This document shows, one piece after another, positions 20,701 through 29,760 of a stretch of 64,000 nt of DNA; the first letter of the stretch is position 1; every line of letters begins with the position of its first letter. Below the pieces are notes generated by a model. The model did not search any database, was not told where the DNA came from, and saw nothing but the letters and a program-made list of their open reading frames with translations. This DNA comes from an uncultured Bacteroidota bacterium (GTDB taxonomy: Bacteria; Bacteroidota; Bacteroidia; Bacteroidales; P3). Location: contig CADAQX010000001.1 in the NCBI GenBank assembly GCA_902790215.1, positions 62,001 through 126,000 on the forward strand, in the 5' to 3' direction. A program made the translations under genes and the position numbers.

Positions 20701-23700
20701 TGTCATTGAGCCAGACCCCGCAACGGGCGAGTACTGTGCCGACCTTTTCCCCGTGCGGTACAAAGTAATCCAAGCCACCGCACAGGGCTATTCCACCCTT
20801 TTCGCCCACGGCAGGTCAAGCGAGACCATCGACCTCAGCAACGCCGCCGGGAGCCAAGACACCGTGCGACACCAGAGTAACAACCATTACACCCTTCACA
20901 ATGCCGAATACCAGCTCACCTACCGCAGCCCCATCAACATCACGTGCAAGCAGCTGCGCTATGGCATGGAGTTGGACTACTTTGGAGAGCTGTTCCTTCA
21001 GCGGACCAATATCCAGAACACGCCAATCAACGTGCCCCTTGCCACGCAGGACAGCAACGGAACCTACCGCTACCTCTTCGGCGCGCCTGTGTTCCTTACC
21101 GGCAACTACGACTTCCGCGCCTATGCCCATGAGGACTACTATTACAACAACGACCCGGACGGCGAGCATGACCAGGTGCGCATTCAGGGCGGCACGCTGA
21201 AGGTGTATAATGGGATGCACGATGCAACCAACACCCAGATTATCACCAAAGAACTCGACAGCCTGGGTCAGGCCGTTTTTTCCATTCCCGTCGACTATGT
21301 GTCGTTTGTCCGCGACGATGAGAATGTGCGCCGTGTGCTCGACCTCTCGGTTGAGAGCGAAGGGGAATATGTCGAGCTGCAGGCCTTGAGGGGCTATGTG
21401 ACAGGACACCGCGTTGCCGGGACAGGAACCGTCACCTCTTCCCACGGAGCCATCAAGCTGCTCGACGTGCTGCGCGACCCGCCGGGCAGCGGCTCGTCAG
21501 CCTTTGTCGAGGCAGGCTCGGAGTATTCGTATAGCTATACTTCTACATTCGACTTCAAGTTCGGCATCAACCTCGGCTTCACCTTCGGCAGCCAAGCCTC
21601 GGTGGTGATGGGTGCCTATATAGGTGTGGGCGGCGGCACTTTCGCCGGCCAGAATTTCAATATCAACTCCTCCACATCTTTTGCCGTCCCCGTCCATTCG
21701 GCCTACCACTACAAGCACGAGGGCAACTACACGTTCAAGACTACCGAACGCATCAGCACCAGCAACAGCCCCTACAACGTGGGGCAGGACGCCGATGTGT
21801 ATATCGGGGCGGTGCAGAATGTGTATTACCGTCTGGCAGATGCTGTGCAGCCCATAGACTCGGTGACCTATGCCGCTCTTGCGGCACGCAGTGCCAACGG
21901 AAGCATGCACACGATAGCGCAGGGCGTCGACACCGCCGGCAAGCGCTATTATCTGGTCATCGGCAACGAGATTGAGGCAGGTCCTTATCTGTCCTCCACT
22001 TTTGCCTACACCCACAGCCATATTGTAAACAATATCATCCCCCAGCTGCAGCAGCAGCGCGACGCACTGCTGCTGACATGCGACAGCGCCACGGCGAAAA
22101 GCATTGCGAATGCACAGCAAAAGGTTGTGTACTGGAGCAGGGTGACCCCCGACGACACAAACTGGGCCCGTCTGGGTTCCTACAAGATGGTGTATCCCGA
22201 TTTCGACACACTGATCCGAGTGAACGAGGTGCAGAACTTCAACAGGACAATAGCCGACTGGATATCGCTGCTGTTGATGAACGAAGCCGAGAAAGTGTCG
22301 GCCATCCACAACCACAGCCACGACATAGTTGCAACCCACTCCATCAGCAGCGGCGCGACAGTGAGTGCGACGAACAATTACTCCTACAGCGATGCATTCC
22401 ACGTGTATATGGAATATCCCGGATTCAGCATCGGGGCGTCAAACCTGAGTAATATTGGAAGCTGGTTTGGCAATGCGGTGAGAGACCTGATGCTGGAAAA
22501 GTACGCCAATGTAATGTTGCAGAGCCACGACGGCAATGACAATAGCTACGACCCCGTCCGTTTTATCAGCAATTGGGCGGGCAGCCATTTTGATTTCACC
22601 CTTAAACCCATTCTGGATTTCAACTGGAACCGCGACCCGACCCAAAAAACAACACATACCCGCACTATAGGTTACTCACTCGTTCCCGATGCTTACAGCA
22701 ATATGGATGTGTCGGTTTACCGCATACGGAAGGAGAAGGGCGAGTTTTACTTATTCAACCAGGAGTCGGGAGAGACACGCAATCATGTAGCAAATGGGAA
22801 TGACTATCATAACGAGTATTTGTATGGCTCGCTGGTTTACTATCTGCAGGGCGGTGCAACCAAGTGTCCCTGCGAGGTGGCCGACAGCACCCACTATTAT
22901 GTACCCCCGATGCCCATCTCAGCAGGGTCGCTCAAACTGGAGAACCCCAAAGTGGACATCGACGTCCACGAGCGGAGCAATGTCCCCGCCGACAGACCCG
23001 CCATGTTCACAATCTATCTGTCGAACGAAGTGGAGGCGACGACGGGACCGGGAGCCACAGCGGCCATCCAGTTCAAGCTAAAGATGAACGACCTCAGCAA
23101 CCCCCACGGGGCAAGGGTGTATATCGACGGCATGCCCCTCACGGACGGCCGCACCATCACCCTCACCAGAGGGCAGGTAGTGGTGAAGACGATGGAGGTG
23201 TATGCCGGCGACGGCTACGACTTTGATGACCTCGTGATAGAGTTGGGTTCAACCTGCATCTCATCGGCAAAAGGGAAAGCCCAGTTCTCGGTGCATTTCG
23301 TGCCAGTGTCGTGCAATGTGAATATTACCTCGCCGCACGATGGCTGGGTGATGAACACCTTGTCGCCCAAGGATTCAGTAGGCTATTACCTGCCCGTCAC
23401 CATCAACGACTATGATGTAAACTACAGGGGGTTCGACCACATAGAGCTACAGTACAAACTCTCCACACAGAGCGACGACGGCTGGGTGAACCTCTGCTCC
23501 TACTATGCCGACAGCGCCCTCTACAAGGCCGCCAGCGGCACCAAGGCCATGATAAAGGGTGGAAGCATTGAGAATATCCGCTTCTATGGCGAACGCGACC
23601 CCATAGAGCAACGCTATGACCTGCGCGCCGTCAGCTTCTGCCGTCACGGCAGCGGCTTCATTTCGCGGTCGTCGGAAGTGCTGAGCGGCATAAAGGACAC

Positions 23701-26700
23701 CCGCTGTCCGCGCGTCTTTGGCGAGCCGCTGCCAGCCAACAGCATACTGGGCGTGGGCGACTACTGCCGCCTGCGCTTCAACGAACCCATTGCGGGCAAC
23801 TATCTCGACGAGGACAACAACTTCCAGCTGCTGGGCGTCACCAACCGGTCAGGGATTGCCTCCTCAACATCGGTCTACTTTGACGGCACACCCAACTGCG
23901 ATGCCACCAGCGCCGTCACCCGTGTGCTGTCAGCCAAATCGTTCTCCATCGACATGATGGTCAAGCCGGATGCCCCCGTCTCCAACCGCCCGCAGGAACT
24001 CTTTGGACATACCACCAAGAACGGCGGCATTTCCTTTGGCCTGATGCCCGACGGCAACCGCTACCGGCTGTATGGCACCATCGACGACTACACCGTTCAA
24101 TCCCTCCCCCTCGAACCCATGACAGCCTTCACCCGTGTGGTGATGACCTATGACAACATTACCAACGAGGTACAATTCTATGCCGGCACCCAGAACGTGA
24201 CCGATCCAAGCAGCGACATGCTGGAGGCTCCTTCCTACACAGGTTCCGCCCCCTTGACATTCGGCCATGGATACAAGGGCAATATGCTGGAGGCACGCCT
24301 GTGGCTCAAGGCCATCTCGGCCGACGAAATTGTCGAGACACACCTCAAACGCCTCACGGGCTATGAGCGCAAACTGGCCGCTTACTACCCCATGAACGAG
24401 GGACGTGGAGAAATACTCTACGACATAGCCAACGGCTCGGCACTGACAATGCATGGTGCCAACTGGACTACCCCCTCGGGATACTCTATCCGCATGAACG
24501 GAACACAAACCGTCACCCTCGACCAGGACGTGCTCTCGCGCTCCGCCATTCAGGACTACACGCTGATGTTCTGGTTCCGCACCACCGAATACTACACCGG
24601 CCTCTTCTCCGCCGGTTGGACTGGACAGAAAGGCACCTTGGTGTCCATTGAGAACGGACGGGTGGTGTTCCACAACAACGGGATGACACAGCAAACCTCC
24701 GACAGGTATGCCGACGGCCTGTGGCACCACTATGTACTTACCGTGAACCGCACCTACAACAACGCCTCCATCTATATCGACGGCGAGATGGTGAACACTT
24801 TTGCCACCGACACCTTGAGCGGCTTGAGCGGCGTCATGGTCTTAGGCGGCGATGCCTACGGCCTCACCCGCACTTTTACCGGAAATATCGACGACTTGGC
24901 TCTCTTCGAGCAAGCGCTGCCCCGGAGCCTTATCGAGACCTTCGACAACATCTCGCCCTTCGGTGACGAGATGGGTTTGGTGGGACTGCTCACCTTCTCC
25001 GAACAGAGGGAGAACTCCAGCAGCATTATGGAAGAAGTCTTCTCTGTCAATAACCGTCGCATCTTCAGAACTACAAACGGCACCGTCGTCAACAAGATTC
25101 AGCCGCTGGTCATCGCTCCCGATTCAGCCACCCTGGCTTCCATGGCCGACCGCAACATCCATGCGCCTGTACGCGAGCGCGACCTGCTGACGAAGATTAA
25201 TTTCGACTGGTCGTTCAACAATGACGAGCTGCTGATTAACATCAACATGCCCGACCGCGAAATCAACAAGAACAACATCTATCTCACTGTTCGCAATGTC
25301 GAGGACATGAACGGCAACCGCACCGTCAGCCCCATCATGTGGCAGGTGTATGTCAACAAAAACACCCTCATCTGGGACTCCGAAGGCATCAACGAGGTGT
25401 TCTACGACCGTGCCGCCACCGACTATGTCATCCCGGTACAGATCAGGAACACCAGCGGCAGACGCCATCAGTACTATATCGACGGCGAACCCGACTGGCT
25501 GGGCGTGAGCCCCGGATTCGGCAGCATCGACCCGCAGGAGTCGCTCACCCTTCAGCTCGTTCTGGACAAGGACCTGCCCATCGGCACCTATGCCGAAATC
25601 ATCTACCTGACGGATGAGAACGGACTGGCCGAGCCGTTGAAGGTTTACGTCCAGGTGAAAGCCAAATGCCCGTGGCCGACATTGAACATCAGGGACTTCG
25701 ACCACCAGATGTCGTTCAGGGGACAAGTGGTGGTGGATGGCATCTACGACACCAATCCCGAGGATATTGTCGCGGCAATCATCGACGACCGGATTGTGGG
25801 ACAGAGCAACATCTCCTTCGACGAAGAAACCAATGCCAGCTACGTCTATATGACCATTTACGGCAACGACGACTCGCAGTCGCAGCCGGTCTCCTTCCGG
25901 CTGTGGGAGTCCAGCACAGGCCGCATCTTCAGTCTCTCGTCGTCCGAGCCTGTCGTTTTCCAAAGCGATGCGATGGCGGGATTGCCTCCTTCAAGCCCCG
26001 TGATTCTCTCCACCACTGCCAACGAGGTGCAGAACCTCAACCTCACGTCCGGATGGAACTGGATTTCCTTCAACATCATCCCCGACCAAGAGGGGGCTTT
26101 GGACAATCTGTTCTTCACCAACGAGCCTTTCTCGGCTGGCGACCAGATTAAGTCGGCTTCTGCCATGCAGTTCTCCGAATACGACGGTGCCCATTGGGTA
26201 GGCTCGCTCTCCAATGCGAACTACAAACAGACGTACATGATCCATACCGACAAGGACCACTACAACACCCAGGTGGTGGGAAGACGCATCGCCACCGACA
26301 CGGAACGGACCGTCCAGCTCTCGCATGGCTGGAACAGCATGCCCTACCTCCTCACCTACGAAGACAATATCACCAACGCCCTGGCCGACTACATCGACCA
26401 CGCCTCCGTGGGCGACATCGTCAAATCCCAGCACAGCTTCGCCGTCTTCTCCGAGAACCGTCGATGGGAAGGCTCGCTGAGTGCGCTGTATCCCGGCGAG
26501 GGCTACCTCCTCAAACGCGTCGGCACGGATCCCGTGTCGTTCACCTACCACCACAACAACTACAACTATAAGGGCGGCTCGAAGAGCGGCGGCAAGGGAG
26601 CGCCTGCGTCGGGCTTCTCCAGTTCCCACTCCACCAACATGACAATGATAGCCGCCGTCGAGCATCCCGCCCAGTGTGCGCGAGTGCTGACCTACGTGGG

Positions 26701-27172
26701 CGCTTCGCTCTCGGCGGTCACCCCGCCTCAGGTGGTGGATGGCGACACACTCTTCTTCATCACCATCGGCTCCGACCAGAGCGGACAAGTGTCCTTTGTG
26801 CTTGAGCAGGAGGACGGCCTCACAGGCATTGCATCCACACGGATTCCCTATCAGCCCAATGCCCACTTCGGCTCGCTCGGAAGTCCTGTGATGCTTGCCC
26901 TTGAACCCTCGGGCGAAAGCAGCCTCGCTGTGGCGGCACTCCCCTCCATCTTCTCCGACCGTGTCGTCTTCGCCGTCACCGACACCCACGCTCCGCTCGA
27001 CGCACCGATGAGCATCCGCATCTTCTCCGTGCAGGGCGTTCAGGTGGCCGAACTCGAAGGCACAGCCCCGCAGCTGCTGTGGACCGATTGCGCCGCACTC
27101 CCCAACGGTGTTTACTTCGCATCAATCAATTACAACGGTACTGTAACAACCCTTAAACTGATAAAGAAATGA
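17759..27172 (+). CDS. giant multidomain T9SS-exported surface protein
   Basis: 3137 residues from ATG 17759, chosen because the promoter overlaps the earlier ATG. Signal peptide with a long basic N-region and hydrophobic core, ending near LPASLQA. In order: an unrecognised beta-rich N-terminal region; fibronectin-like stretch (~620-700, with VLLTWSATEGGVDDYLVET); carboxypeptidase-regulatory-like domains (~706-880, GRVHYEDGSACPNITVVA and GRVLYENSSIPVRDANLML); a long unknown middle; two LamG/concanavalin-like domains (~2034-2215 and ~2241-2400); an Ig-like segment (~2565-2645, DWLGVSPGFGSI); a D-I-V-A-A-I domain (~2650-2740); two repeats starting SGWNWISFN and HGWNSMPYL; and a C-terminal sorting domain (IRIFSVQGVQVAEL, LPNGVYFASI, LKLIKK). 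Likely adhesin or glycan-binding protein; no enzyme motif seen. Confidence 0.85.
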   Translation: MNNNYYGPTSRNGGRRRGGLKGLLCLAAVLFALLLPASLQATPQNGSTYFRNASNYDAYSLGRGRIHFKVLVFADGVEHNFNAGKGGSGSRIWTHVDGADSWPNFFYYASDNLKCKAGAVPGRPRDKGWAELKVAWGIVVVTNSYDGSNPVFTADDNWHPVDLRRTDGNDHLTYLEFDWYIPDSIQSGVFQCGIESVYHESGGSTCETRLFPVGYFDGGEQQPQLMNPIFYTANYNGVSSYGVAGYGMLAVPYVAFQQTYQYHTAWSPVNIPCTDQSGLIYVPSCDSVQTGFHITMQTRHSMSTGDTVRKQWLRSNMVDIPAYHKIYDMNVGYYTYFDERTNLYHQDRRYYDISWKFQLPNETDIVPNDLFEIQRAYDSNYTDAQTIATIPIVWGVRDSLQDTTYHYIDSSEATLNNPLETGNNKKIYYRVRRASAAVWGWDDHPYAAKSWVFIRAEMPYMMEMYYRIDDDFFNNHKTHLYFEMPNGFWGDGTPERPRTTSFYWDKHATVCIERILNETHDTVLIRVPADSVIAVLDYYHLHPVYDTFHDGTPILHVVDVLNTPCVHYKYRYYYDTTGMALPMLPYGIDNTIPRVIYLRGNVAPYFTDAAGLNTLAASYQEYPDHVLLTWSATEGGVDDYLVETRADSTENWRELGTTTYNYWRDQTADPSVSAEWQYRVTMRYTCQGFITSDSRQTVGARSPWGRVSGRVHYEDGSACPNITVVATRSDSTVVQTVVTDNSGFYQFDSLPYSSNQEYVITPTSQHATFQYNNTASGSATVNLSLNRCLVTDINFENISAVRLTGRVLYENSSIPVRDANLMLNGNIVRLANSALKTDASGYFELQVPQRSGFTLQVVKEGHHFAEGGFVRIDGDSVLTLETPLDGVRLWDQTKVRLAGRVAGGLLQRQLPLGFGESNNNLGDNLKLVLELEGDNVSYIVRIPSDLTRDTLDYTVPHLVYNGTNAPDTTGFTNVHYQLRRIVIEPDPATGEYCADLFPVRYKVIQATAQGYSTLFAHGRSSETIDLSNAAGSQDTVRHQSNNHYTLHNAEYQLTYRSPINITCKQLRYGMELDYFGELFLQRTNIQNTPINVPLATQDSNGTYRYLFGAPVFLTGNYDFRAYAHEDYYYNNDPDGEHDQVRIQGGTLKVYNGMHDATNTQIITKELDSLGQAVFSIPVDYVSFVRDDENVRRVLDLSVESEGEYVELQALRGYVTGHRVAGTGTVTSSHGAIKLLDVLRDPPGSGSSAFVEAGSEYSYSYTSTFDFKFGINLGFTFGSQASVVMGAYIGVGGGTFAGQNFNINSSTSFAVPVHSAYHYKHEGNYTFKTTERISTSNSPYNVGQDADVYIGAVQNVYYRLADAVQPIDSVTYAALAARSANGSMHTIAQGVDTAGKRYYLVIGNEIEAGPYLSSTFAYTHSHIVNNIIPQLQQQRDALLLTCDSATAKSIANAQQKVVYWSRVTPDDTNWARLGSYKMVYPDFDTLIRVNEVQNFNRTIADWISLLLMNEAEKVSAIHNHSHDIVATHSISSGATVSATNNYSYSDAFHVYMEYPGFSIGASNLSNIGSWFGNAVRDLMLEKYANVMLQSHDGNDNSYDPVRFISNWAGSHFDFTLKPILDFNWNRDPTQKTTHTRTIGYSLVPDAYSNMDVSVYRIRKEKGEFYLFNQESGETRNHVANGNDYHNEYLYGSLVYYLQGGATKCPCEVADSTHYYVPPMPISAGSLKLENPKVDIDVHERSNVPADRPAMFTIYLSNEVEATTGPGATAAIQFKLKMNDLSNPHGARVYIDGMPLTDGRTITLTRGQVVVKTMEVYAGDGYDFDDLVIELGSTCISSAKGKAQFSVHFVPVSCNVNITSPHDGWVMNTLSPKDSVGYYLPVTINDYDVNYRGFDHIELQYKLSTQSDDGWVNLCSYYADSALYKAASGTKAMIKGGSIENIRFYGERDPIEQRYDLRAVSFCRHGSGFISRSSEVLSGIKDTRCPRVFGEPLPANSILGVGDYCRLRFNEPIAGNYLDEDNNFQLLGVTNRSGIASSTSVYFDGTPNCDATSAVTRVLSAKSFSIDMMVKPDAPVSNRPQELFGHTTKNGGISFGLMPDGNRYRLYGTIDDYTVQSLPLEPMTAFTRVVMTYDNITNEVQFYAGTQNVTDPSSDMLEAPSYTGSAPLTFGHGYKGNMLEARLWLKAISADEIVETHLKRLTGYERKLAAYYPMNEGRGEILYDIANGSALTMHGANWTTPSGYSIRMNGTQTVTLDQDVLSRSAIQDYTLMFWFRTTEYYTGLFSAGWTGQKGTLVSIENGRVVFHNNGMTQQTSDRYADGLWHHYVLTVNRTYNNASIYIDGEMVNTFATDTLSGLSGVMVLGGDAYGLTRTFTGNIDDLALFEQALPRSLIETFDNISPFGDEMGLVGLLTFSEQRENSSSIMEEVFSVNNRRIFRTTNGTVVNKIQPLVIAPDSATLASMADRNIHAPVRERDLLTKINFDWSFNNDELLININMPDREINKNNIYLTVRNVEDMNGNRTVSPIMWQVYVNKNTLIWDSEGINEVFYDRAATDYVIPVQIRNTSGRRHQYYIDGEPDWLGVSPGFGSIDPQESLTLQLVLDKDLPIGTYAEIIYLTDENGLAEPLKVYVQVKAKCPWPTLNIRDFDHQMSFRGQVVVDGIYDTNPEDIVAAIIDDRIVGQSNISFDEETNASYVYMTIYGNDDSQSQPVSFRLWESSTGRIFSLSSSEPVVFQSDAMAGLPPSSPVILSTTANEVQNLNLTSGWNWISFNIIPDQEGALDNLFFTNEPFSAGDQIKSASAMQFSEYDGAHWVGSLSNANYKQTYMIHTDKDHYNTQVVGRRIATDTERTVQLSHGWNSMPYLLTYEDNITNALADYIDHASVGDIVKSQHSFAVFSENRRWEGSLSALYPGEGYLLKRVGTDPVSFTYHHNNYNYKGGSKSGGKGAPASGFSSSHSTNMTMIAAVEHPAQCARVLTYVGASLSAVTPPQVVDGDTLFFITIGSDQSGQVSFVLEQEDGLTGIASTRIPYQPNAHFGSLGSPVMLALEPSGESSLAVAALPSIFSDRVVFAVTDTHAPLDAPMSIRIFSVQGVQVAELEGTAPQLLWTDCAALPNGVYFASINYNGTVTTLKLIKK

Positions 27173-27651
27173 AAAAGAGCATAATCATCATGATTGCCCT
27201 CATGGGGCTTATCGTCACGGGATGCCAAAAGGAGAACGTCACCGTCTCCGACACACCCAACAATCCCGGCATCCCGACCAACAACCTCACCGCACCCCGG
27301 TGGGTTGTCGACACCAACTACGACTATAGCAGCAGCATGACCGCCGTCGTCGAGGTGGATCTCTCGCTCACCTATCCCCGGATTGGCGACAGCTGGCATA
27401 TCGACTCCGCCGACATGGTCGGGGCATTCTGTGGCAACCAGTGTGTCGGTGTGGCCAGGCCTTCCGGCATCCTCTTCTTTGTCTACATCACCTCCCCCAC
27501 TCCCGGCAACAACGATCCCGTCACCCTGCGCTACTATTCCTCCGTGCTGAAGAACATCTTCTACGGCGATGTCGCCTTCCCCTTCTGCAACGGAGACCGG
27601 CAAGGGACCGTCAACAATCCCCTGCGGCCACAGTTCCGCCAAGAGAACTAA
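27169..27651 (+). CDS. lipoprotein coupled to the giant surface protein
   Basis: 160 residues, starting in ATGA shared with the stop of the giant gene, so translation is probably coupled. Lipobox IVTGCQKE (Cys ~19). After a Pro/Asn linker, the body reads ADMVGAFCGNQCVGVARP, then ILFFVYITSPTPGNNDPVTLRYYSS and FYGDVAF. This resembles a segment near residues 2650-2740 of the giant protein (EDIVAAIIDDRIVGQSN, YVYMTIYGNDDSQSQPVSFR), so the lipoprotein seems to be a stand-alone copy of that domain. Inferred to sit in the outer membrane and perhaps hold or assist the giant protein; no direct evidence. Confidence 0.75.
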   Translation: MKKSIIIMIALMGLIVTGCQKENVTVSDTPNNPGIPTNNLTAPRWVVDTNYDYSSSMTAVVEVDLSLTYPRIGDSWHIDSADMVGAFCGNQCVGVARPSGILFFVYITSPTPGNNDPVTLRYYSSVLKNIFYGDVAFPFCNGDRQGTVNNPLRPQFRQEN

Positions 27652-27731
27652 GATTTGAGAATTGAGATTTGAGAATTGAGATTTGGCTGCCGCACCCGGA
27701 TAATTCTCAATTCTCAATTCCTAATTTCTAA
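27652..27731 (-). repeat. dispersed repeat R2, inverted copy
   Basis: GAGAATTGAGATTT words, core GGCTGCCGCACCCGGA (~27685-27700) and CAATTCT words. Read on the minus strand the core is CCGGGTGCGGCA as at 14417-14493. The arms are mutually inverted and lie between convergent genes, so it may also act as terminator. It covers the stop of the ATPase gene. Confidence 0.65.
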
Positions 27732-28870
27732 TACTCCTTCTCCAGCCACCGCATCAAGAACAGGTCGGCGACAGCGTAGTAGGTCTTCTCCTTGGTGGTC
27801 TCGACAAACACCAGGTCTTTGTCTATCAGTGTCTGCAATTGTCTACGTGCCACTGCTGTGGCACCCACGTCATATTTCTTTAGAAATGCCGTGGCGTAAG
27901 GCTGTTCCACTGTTCCCTCTTTGGCCAGCGCAATCATAAAGTTCCATTGTCCTGCCGTCAGCAGCTGTTTGTATTGCAGAAAATAAGGCTCATTCAACTG
28001 CAGCAAGGTGTTGCAACAGCCGTTCACTTCGTCAATGCCGATATGGTCCGCAGGAAGGTCATACACCTCATGGCACAGCCGTTGTGTGTAATAGGTATGC
28101 CGCCGCGACCACTGCATTATCTGCTCCACCGCTTCGGCATCAATCTCTTTCCCGCCCGCCGTAAACATCTTTGTGATATAGTTGCCATACGACTCTGCCG
28201 CTATGGTCTCAAGTCCGAGGAACTGGGTGCTGGCAAAGAAGGGTCGGCTTGGATTGCTGAAAATGTCGGTCATCAGGTGCTTGCGGCTGCCGCAAAAGAT
28301 AAACCGCACATTGTGCAGCCGCTGAATATAGGTTCGCAGCAAGGCCTCTACATTCTCATTGTCGTACTCCCTCACCTGCTGGAATTCGTCAATGGCCAAC
28401 AATACCGGCTGCTGTTGCTGTTCTAAGAAGGTCAGCAACCCTTCCAACGTATGCTCCTTTTCTGTCTGGTTCTGATAGGTAAACTGCACCTGTGGCGAAC
28501 CCGACAGCGGATCAACCCCAAACGATGGCCGCAATCCTTTCAGTATGCCCAAGAATCTTTTCCCTACGGACGACTCTTCGGGGAAGGCCTTCAGGATGGC
28601 GGTGGCCAACGTGCGATTCAACTCGGCAAGATTGCGTGTGGCAAATATATCCACATAGATAGGCTTAATCTCGCTCCCGACGCTCGCCAACTCATCCATA
28701 AGCCGAAATATCAGTCCCGTCTTGCCCATACGGCGTTGGGCGATGAGGGTGACATTGACATTGTTTTCGGCAAATCTTTGCAGCTCCGCCAGTTCTTTCT
28801 CGCGGTCGCAGAAATACTCCGCACCCGCGTATCCGTTGAAAACAAAAGGGTTATCCATATTCTTCTTCAT
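27728..28870 (-). CDS. AAA-type ATP-binding protein (archaeal-ATPase-like)
   Basis: 380 residues from ATG 28870; an upstream in-frame ATG lies beyond the promoter and is rejected. It begins NPFVFNGYAGAEYFCDRE-like, the usual entry of this Bacteroidota ATPase family, with Walker A AQRRMGKTGL (~39-48), Walker B VLLAIDEFQQV (~150-160) and RFIFCGSRKHLM as sensor. The C-terminal part (ALAKEGTVEQPYATAFLKKYDVGATAVARRQL) is winged-helix-like and could bind DNA. Predicted cytosolic regulator of unknown target. Its promoter is excellent (TTTG-N19-TATATTTG) and overlaps twin palindromes, with a leader of only a few nt. Confidence 0.8.
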   Translation of the reverse strand: MKKNMDNPFVFNGYAGAEYFCDREKELAELQRFAENNVNVTLIAQRRMGKTGLIFRLMDELASVGSEIKPIYVDIFATRNLAELNRTLATAILKAFPEESSVGKRFLGILKGLRPSFGVDPLSGSPQVQFTYQNQTEKEHTLEGLLTFLEQQQQPVLLAIDEFQQVREYDNENVEALLRTYIQRLHNVRFIFCGSRKHLMTDIFSNPSRPFFASTQFLGLETIAAESYGNYITKMFTAGGKEIDAEAVEQIMQWSRRHTYYTQRLCHEVYDLPADHIGIDEVNGCCNTLLQLNEPYFLQYKQLLTAGQWNFMIALAKEGTVEQPYATAFLKKYDVGATAVARRQLQTLIDKDLVFVETTKEKTYYAVADLFLMRWLEKEY

Positions 28871-28882
28871 TATTTCCAACTG

Positions 28883-28913
28883 CAAATATACAACAAAAAC
28901 CCGACTTAACAAA
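28883..28913 (-). promoter_or_regulatory. promoter of the 28870-27728 ATPase gene
   Basis: Minus-strand TTTG (28910-28913), 19-nt spacer, TATATTTG (28883-28890): a near-ideal Bacteroidota promoter. The -7 box ends 12 nt before ATG, implying a nearly leaderless transcript. Confidence 0.8.
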
Positions 28914-28966
28914 ATGTTATTAGCAAAATGTTAAGTCATAGTATGTGCAATGGAATCTGGAAGATA
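28903..28966 (+). repeat. 64-bp direct repeat A with twin near-palindromes
   Basis: Identical to 29844-29907 except two bases. It contains TTAACAAAATGTTA (28906-28919) and TTAGCAAAATGTTA (28920-28933) in tandem, framed by GACTTAACA/TGTTAAGTC. It overlaps the -33 box of the ATPase gene. Confidence 0.9.
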
Positions 28967-29124
28967 AACCTTATACTCGTCCGCAGTAGTGCGGTCGATG
29001 TCGTTTCGAACTTACTTCATCTTGACCATTATCTGATTTTAGAGATTGATAACACAGACGCCTCAATATGATTACGCAAGGCTGTGAACAAAAAATAACG
29101 GCAACCGATATGTTATACCAAAGT

Positions 29125-29148
29125 ACTTTAACAAATAATTATTAAAGT
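29125..29148. promoter_or_regulatory. inverted repeat upstream of the toxin-antitoxin genes
   Basis: ACTTTAA (29125-29131), 10-nt spacer, TTAAAGT (29142-29148), 52 bp before the antitoxin ATG. Type II antitoxins usually repress their own promoter through such a site; here inferred. The 330-base gap 28871-29200 has no other gene visible. Confidence 0.45.
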
Positions 29149-29200
29149 GGCTGGGCAATAAAAACGAAAACGTCACGTTATTGAAAAAAAATTACTGATT

Positions 29201-29404
29201 ATGGCGACATTGACATTGCATTACGATGGGCGCAACAAGACAGCCCGCAGCATTGTGGAGATGCTCCGCTCATTAGACATCTTCCACATCACAGAGCAAC
29301 CCACAGGCAAAGGCAGTTACCAACTCTCGCAGGAAGACATTCGCGCTGGCCGTGTGGAGACTTTCGACTCGTCGAGCGACATGTTCCAGTCTTTAGGCAT
29401 TTGA
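29201..29404 (+). CDS. putative antitoxin paired with YafQ-type toxin
   Basis: 67 residues, small and mildly acidic, beginning MATLTLHYDGRNKTARSI and ending in an acidic, Ser-rich tail with FDSSSDMFQSLGI. The ending suits the flexible toxin-covering segment of type II antitoxins. The N-terminal part is not a clear RHH or AbrB sequence, so the assignment depends on position: its stop (29402-29404) is two bases before the toxin ATG. It would neutralise the RNase toxin and probably repress the operon. Confidence 0.75.
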   Translation: MATLTLHYDGRNKTARSIVEMLRSLDIFHITEQPTGKGSYQLSQEDIRAGRVETFDSSSDMFQSLGI

Positions 29405-29406
29405 GT

Positions 29407-29679
29407 ATGTACACCATTCGAATGACTAAGACTTTTCGTCGCGACGTTGAGCGATGCCGCAAGCGTGGATATAATATGGAACTCCTGAAGACGGCTATCC
29501 GTTTACTTGAGGCCGACGGCGCATTGCCAAAGGAGTACCGTCCGCATAAGCTTTCGGGCAACCATGAGGGGACATGGGAATGCCACCTCAAAGGCGACTG
29601 GCTAATGCTATGGGAGCAGAACGACACCGAACTAACGCTACTCTTCACAGGCACCGGCAGCCATGCCGATTTGTTTTGA
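29407..29679 (+). CDS. YafQ-family type II mRNA interferase toxin
   Basis: 90 residues from ATG 29407; a TTG six bases earlier is possible but less likely. The family core is complete: PKEYRPHKLSGNHEGTWECH, then GDWLMLW and TGTGSHADLF. The residues used by E. coli YafQ for ribosome-dependent mRNA cutting have counterparts: His of PHKLSG, His of ECH, Asp-Trp of GDW and His of SHADLF, so it looks active. Usual length is about 90 residues. The gene pair lies between two 64-bp direct repeats, a sign of cassette-like acquisition. Confidence 0.93.
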   Translation: MYTIRMTKTFRRDVERCRKRGYNMELLKTAIRLLEADGALPKEYRPHKLSGNHEGTWECHLKGDWLMLWEQNDTELTLLFTGTGSHADLF

Positions 29680-29760
29680 TTGAGGATTTAAGCCTCTTTT
29701 ATCTCTACCTCTGTCGGGATTCTCGACAGAGGATTGCTGCTATATATGGGGAGAGGTTTT

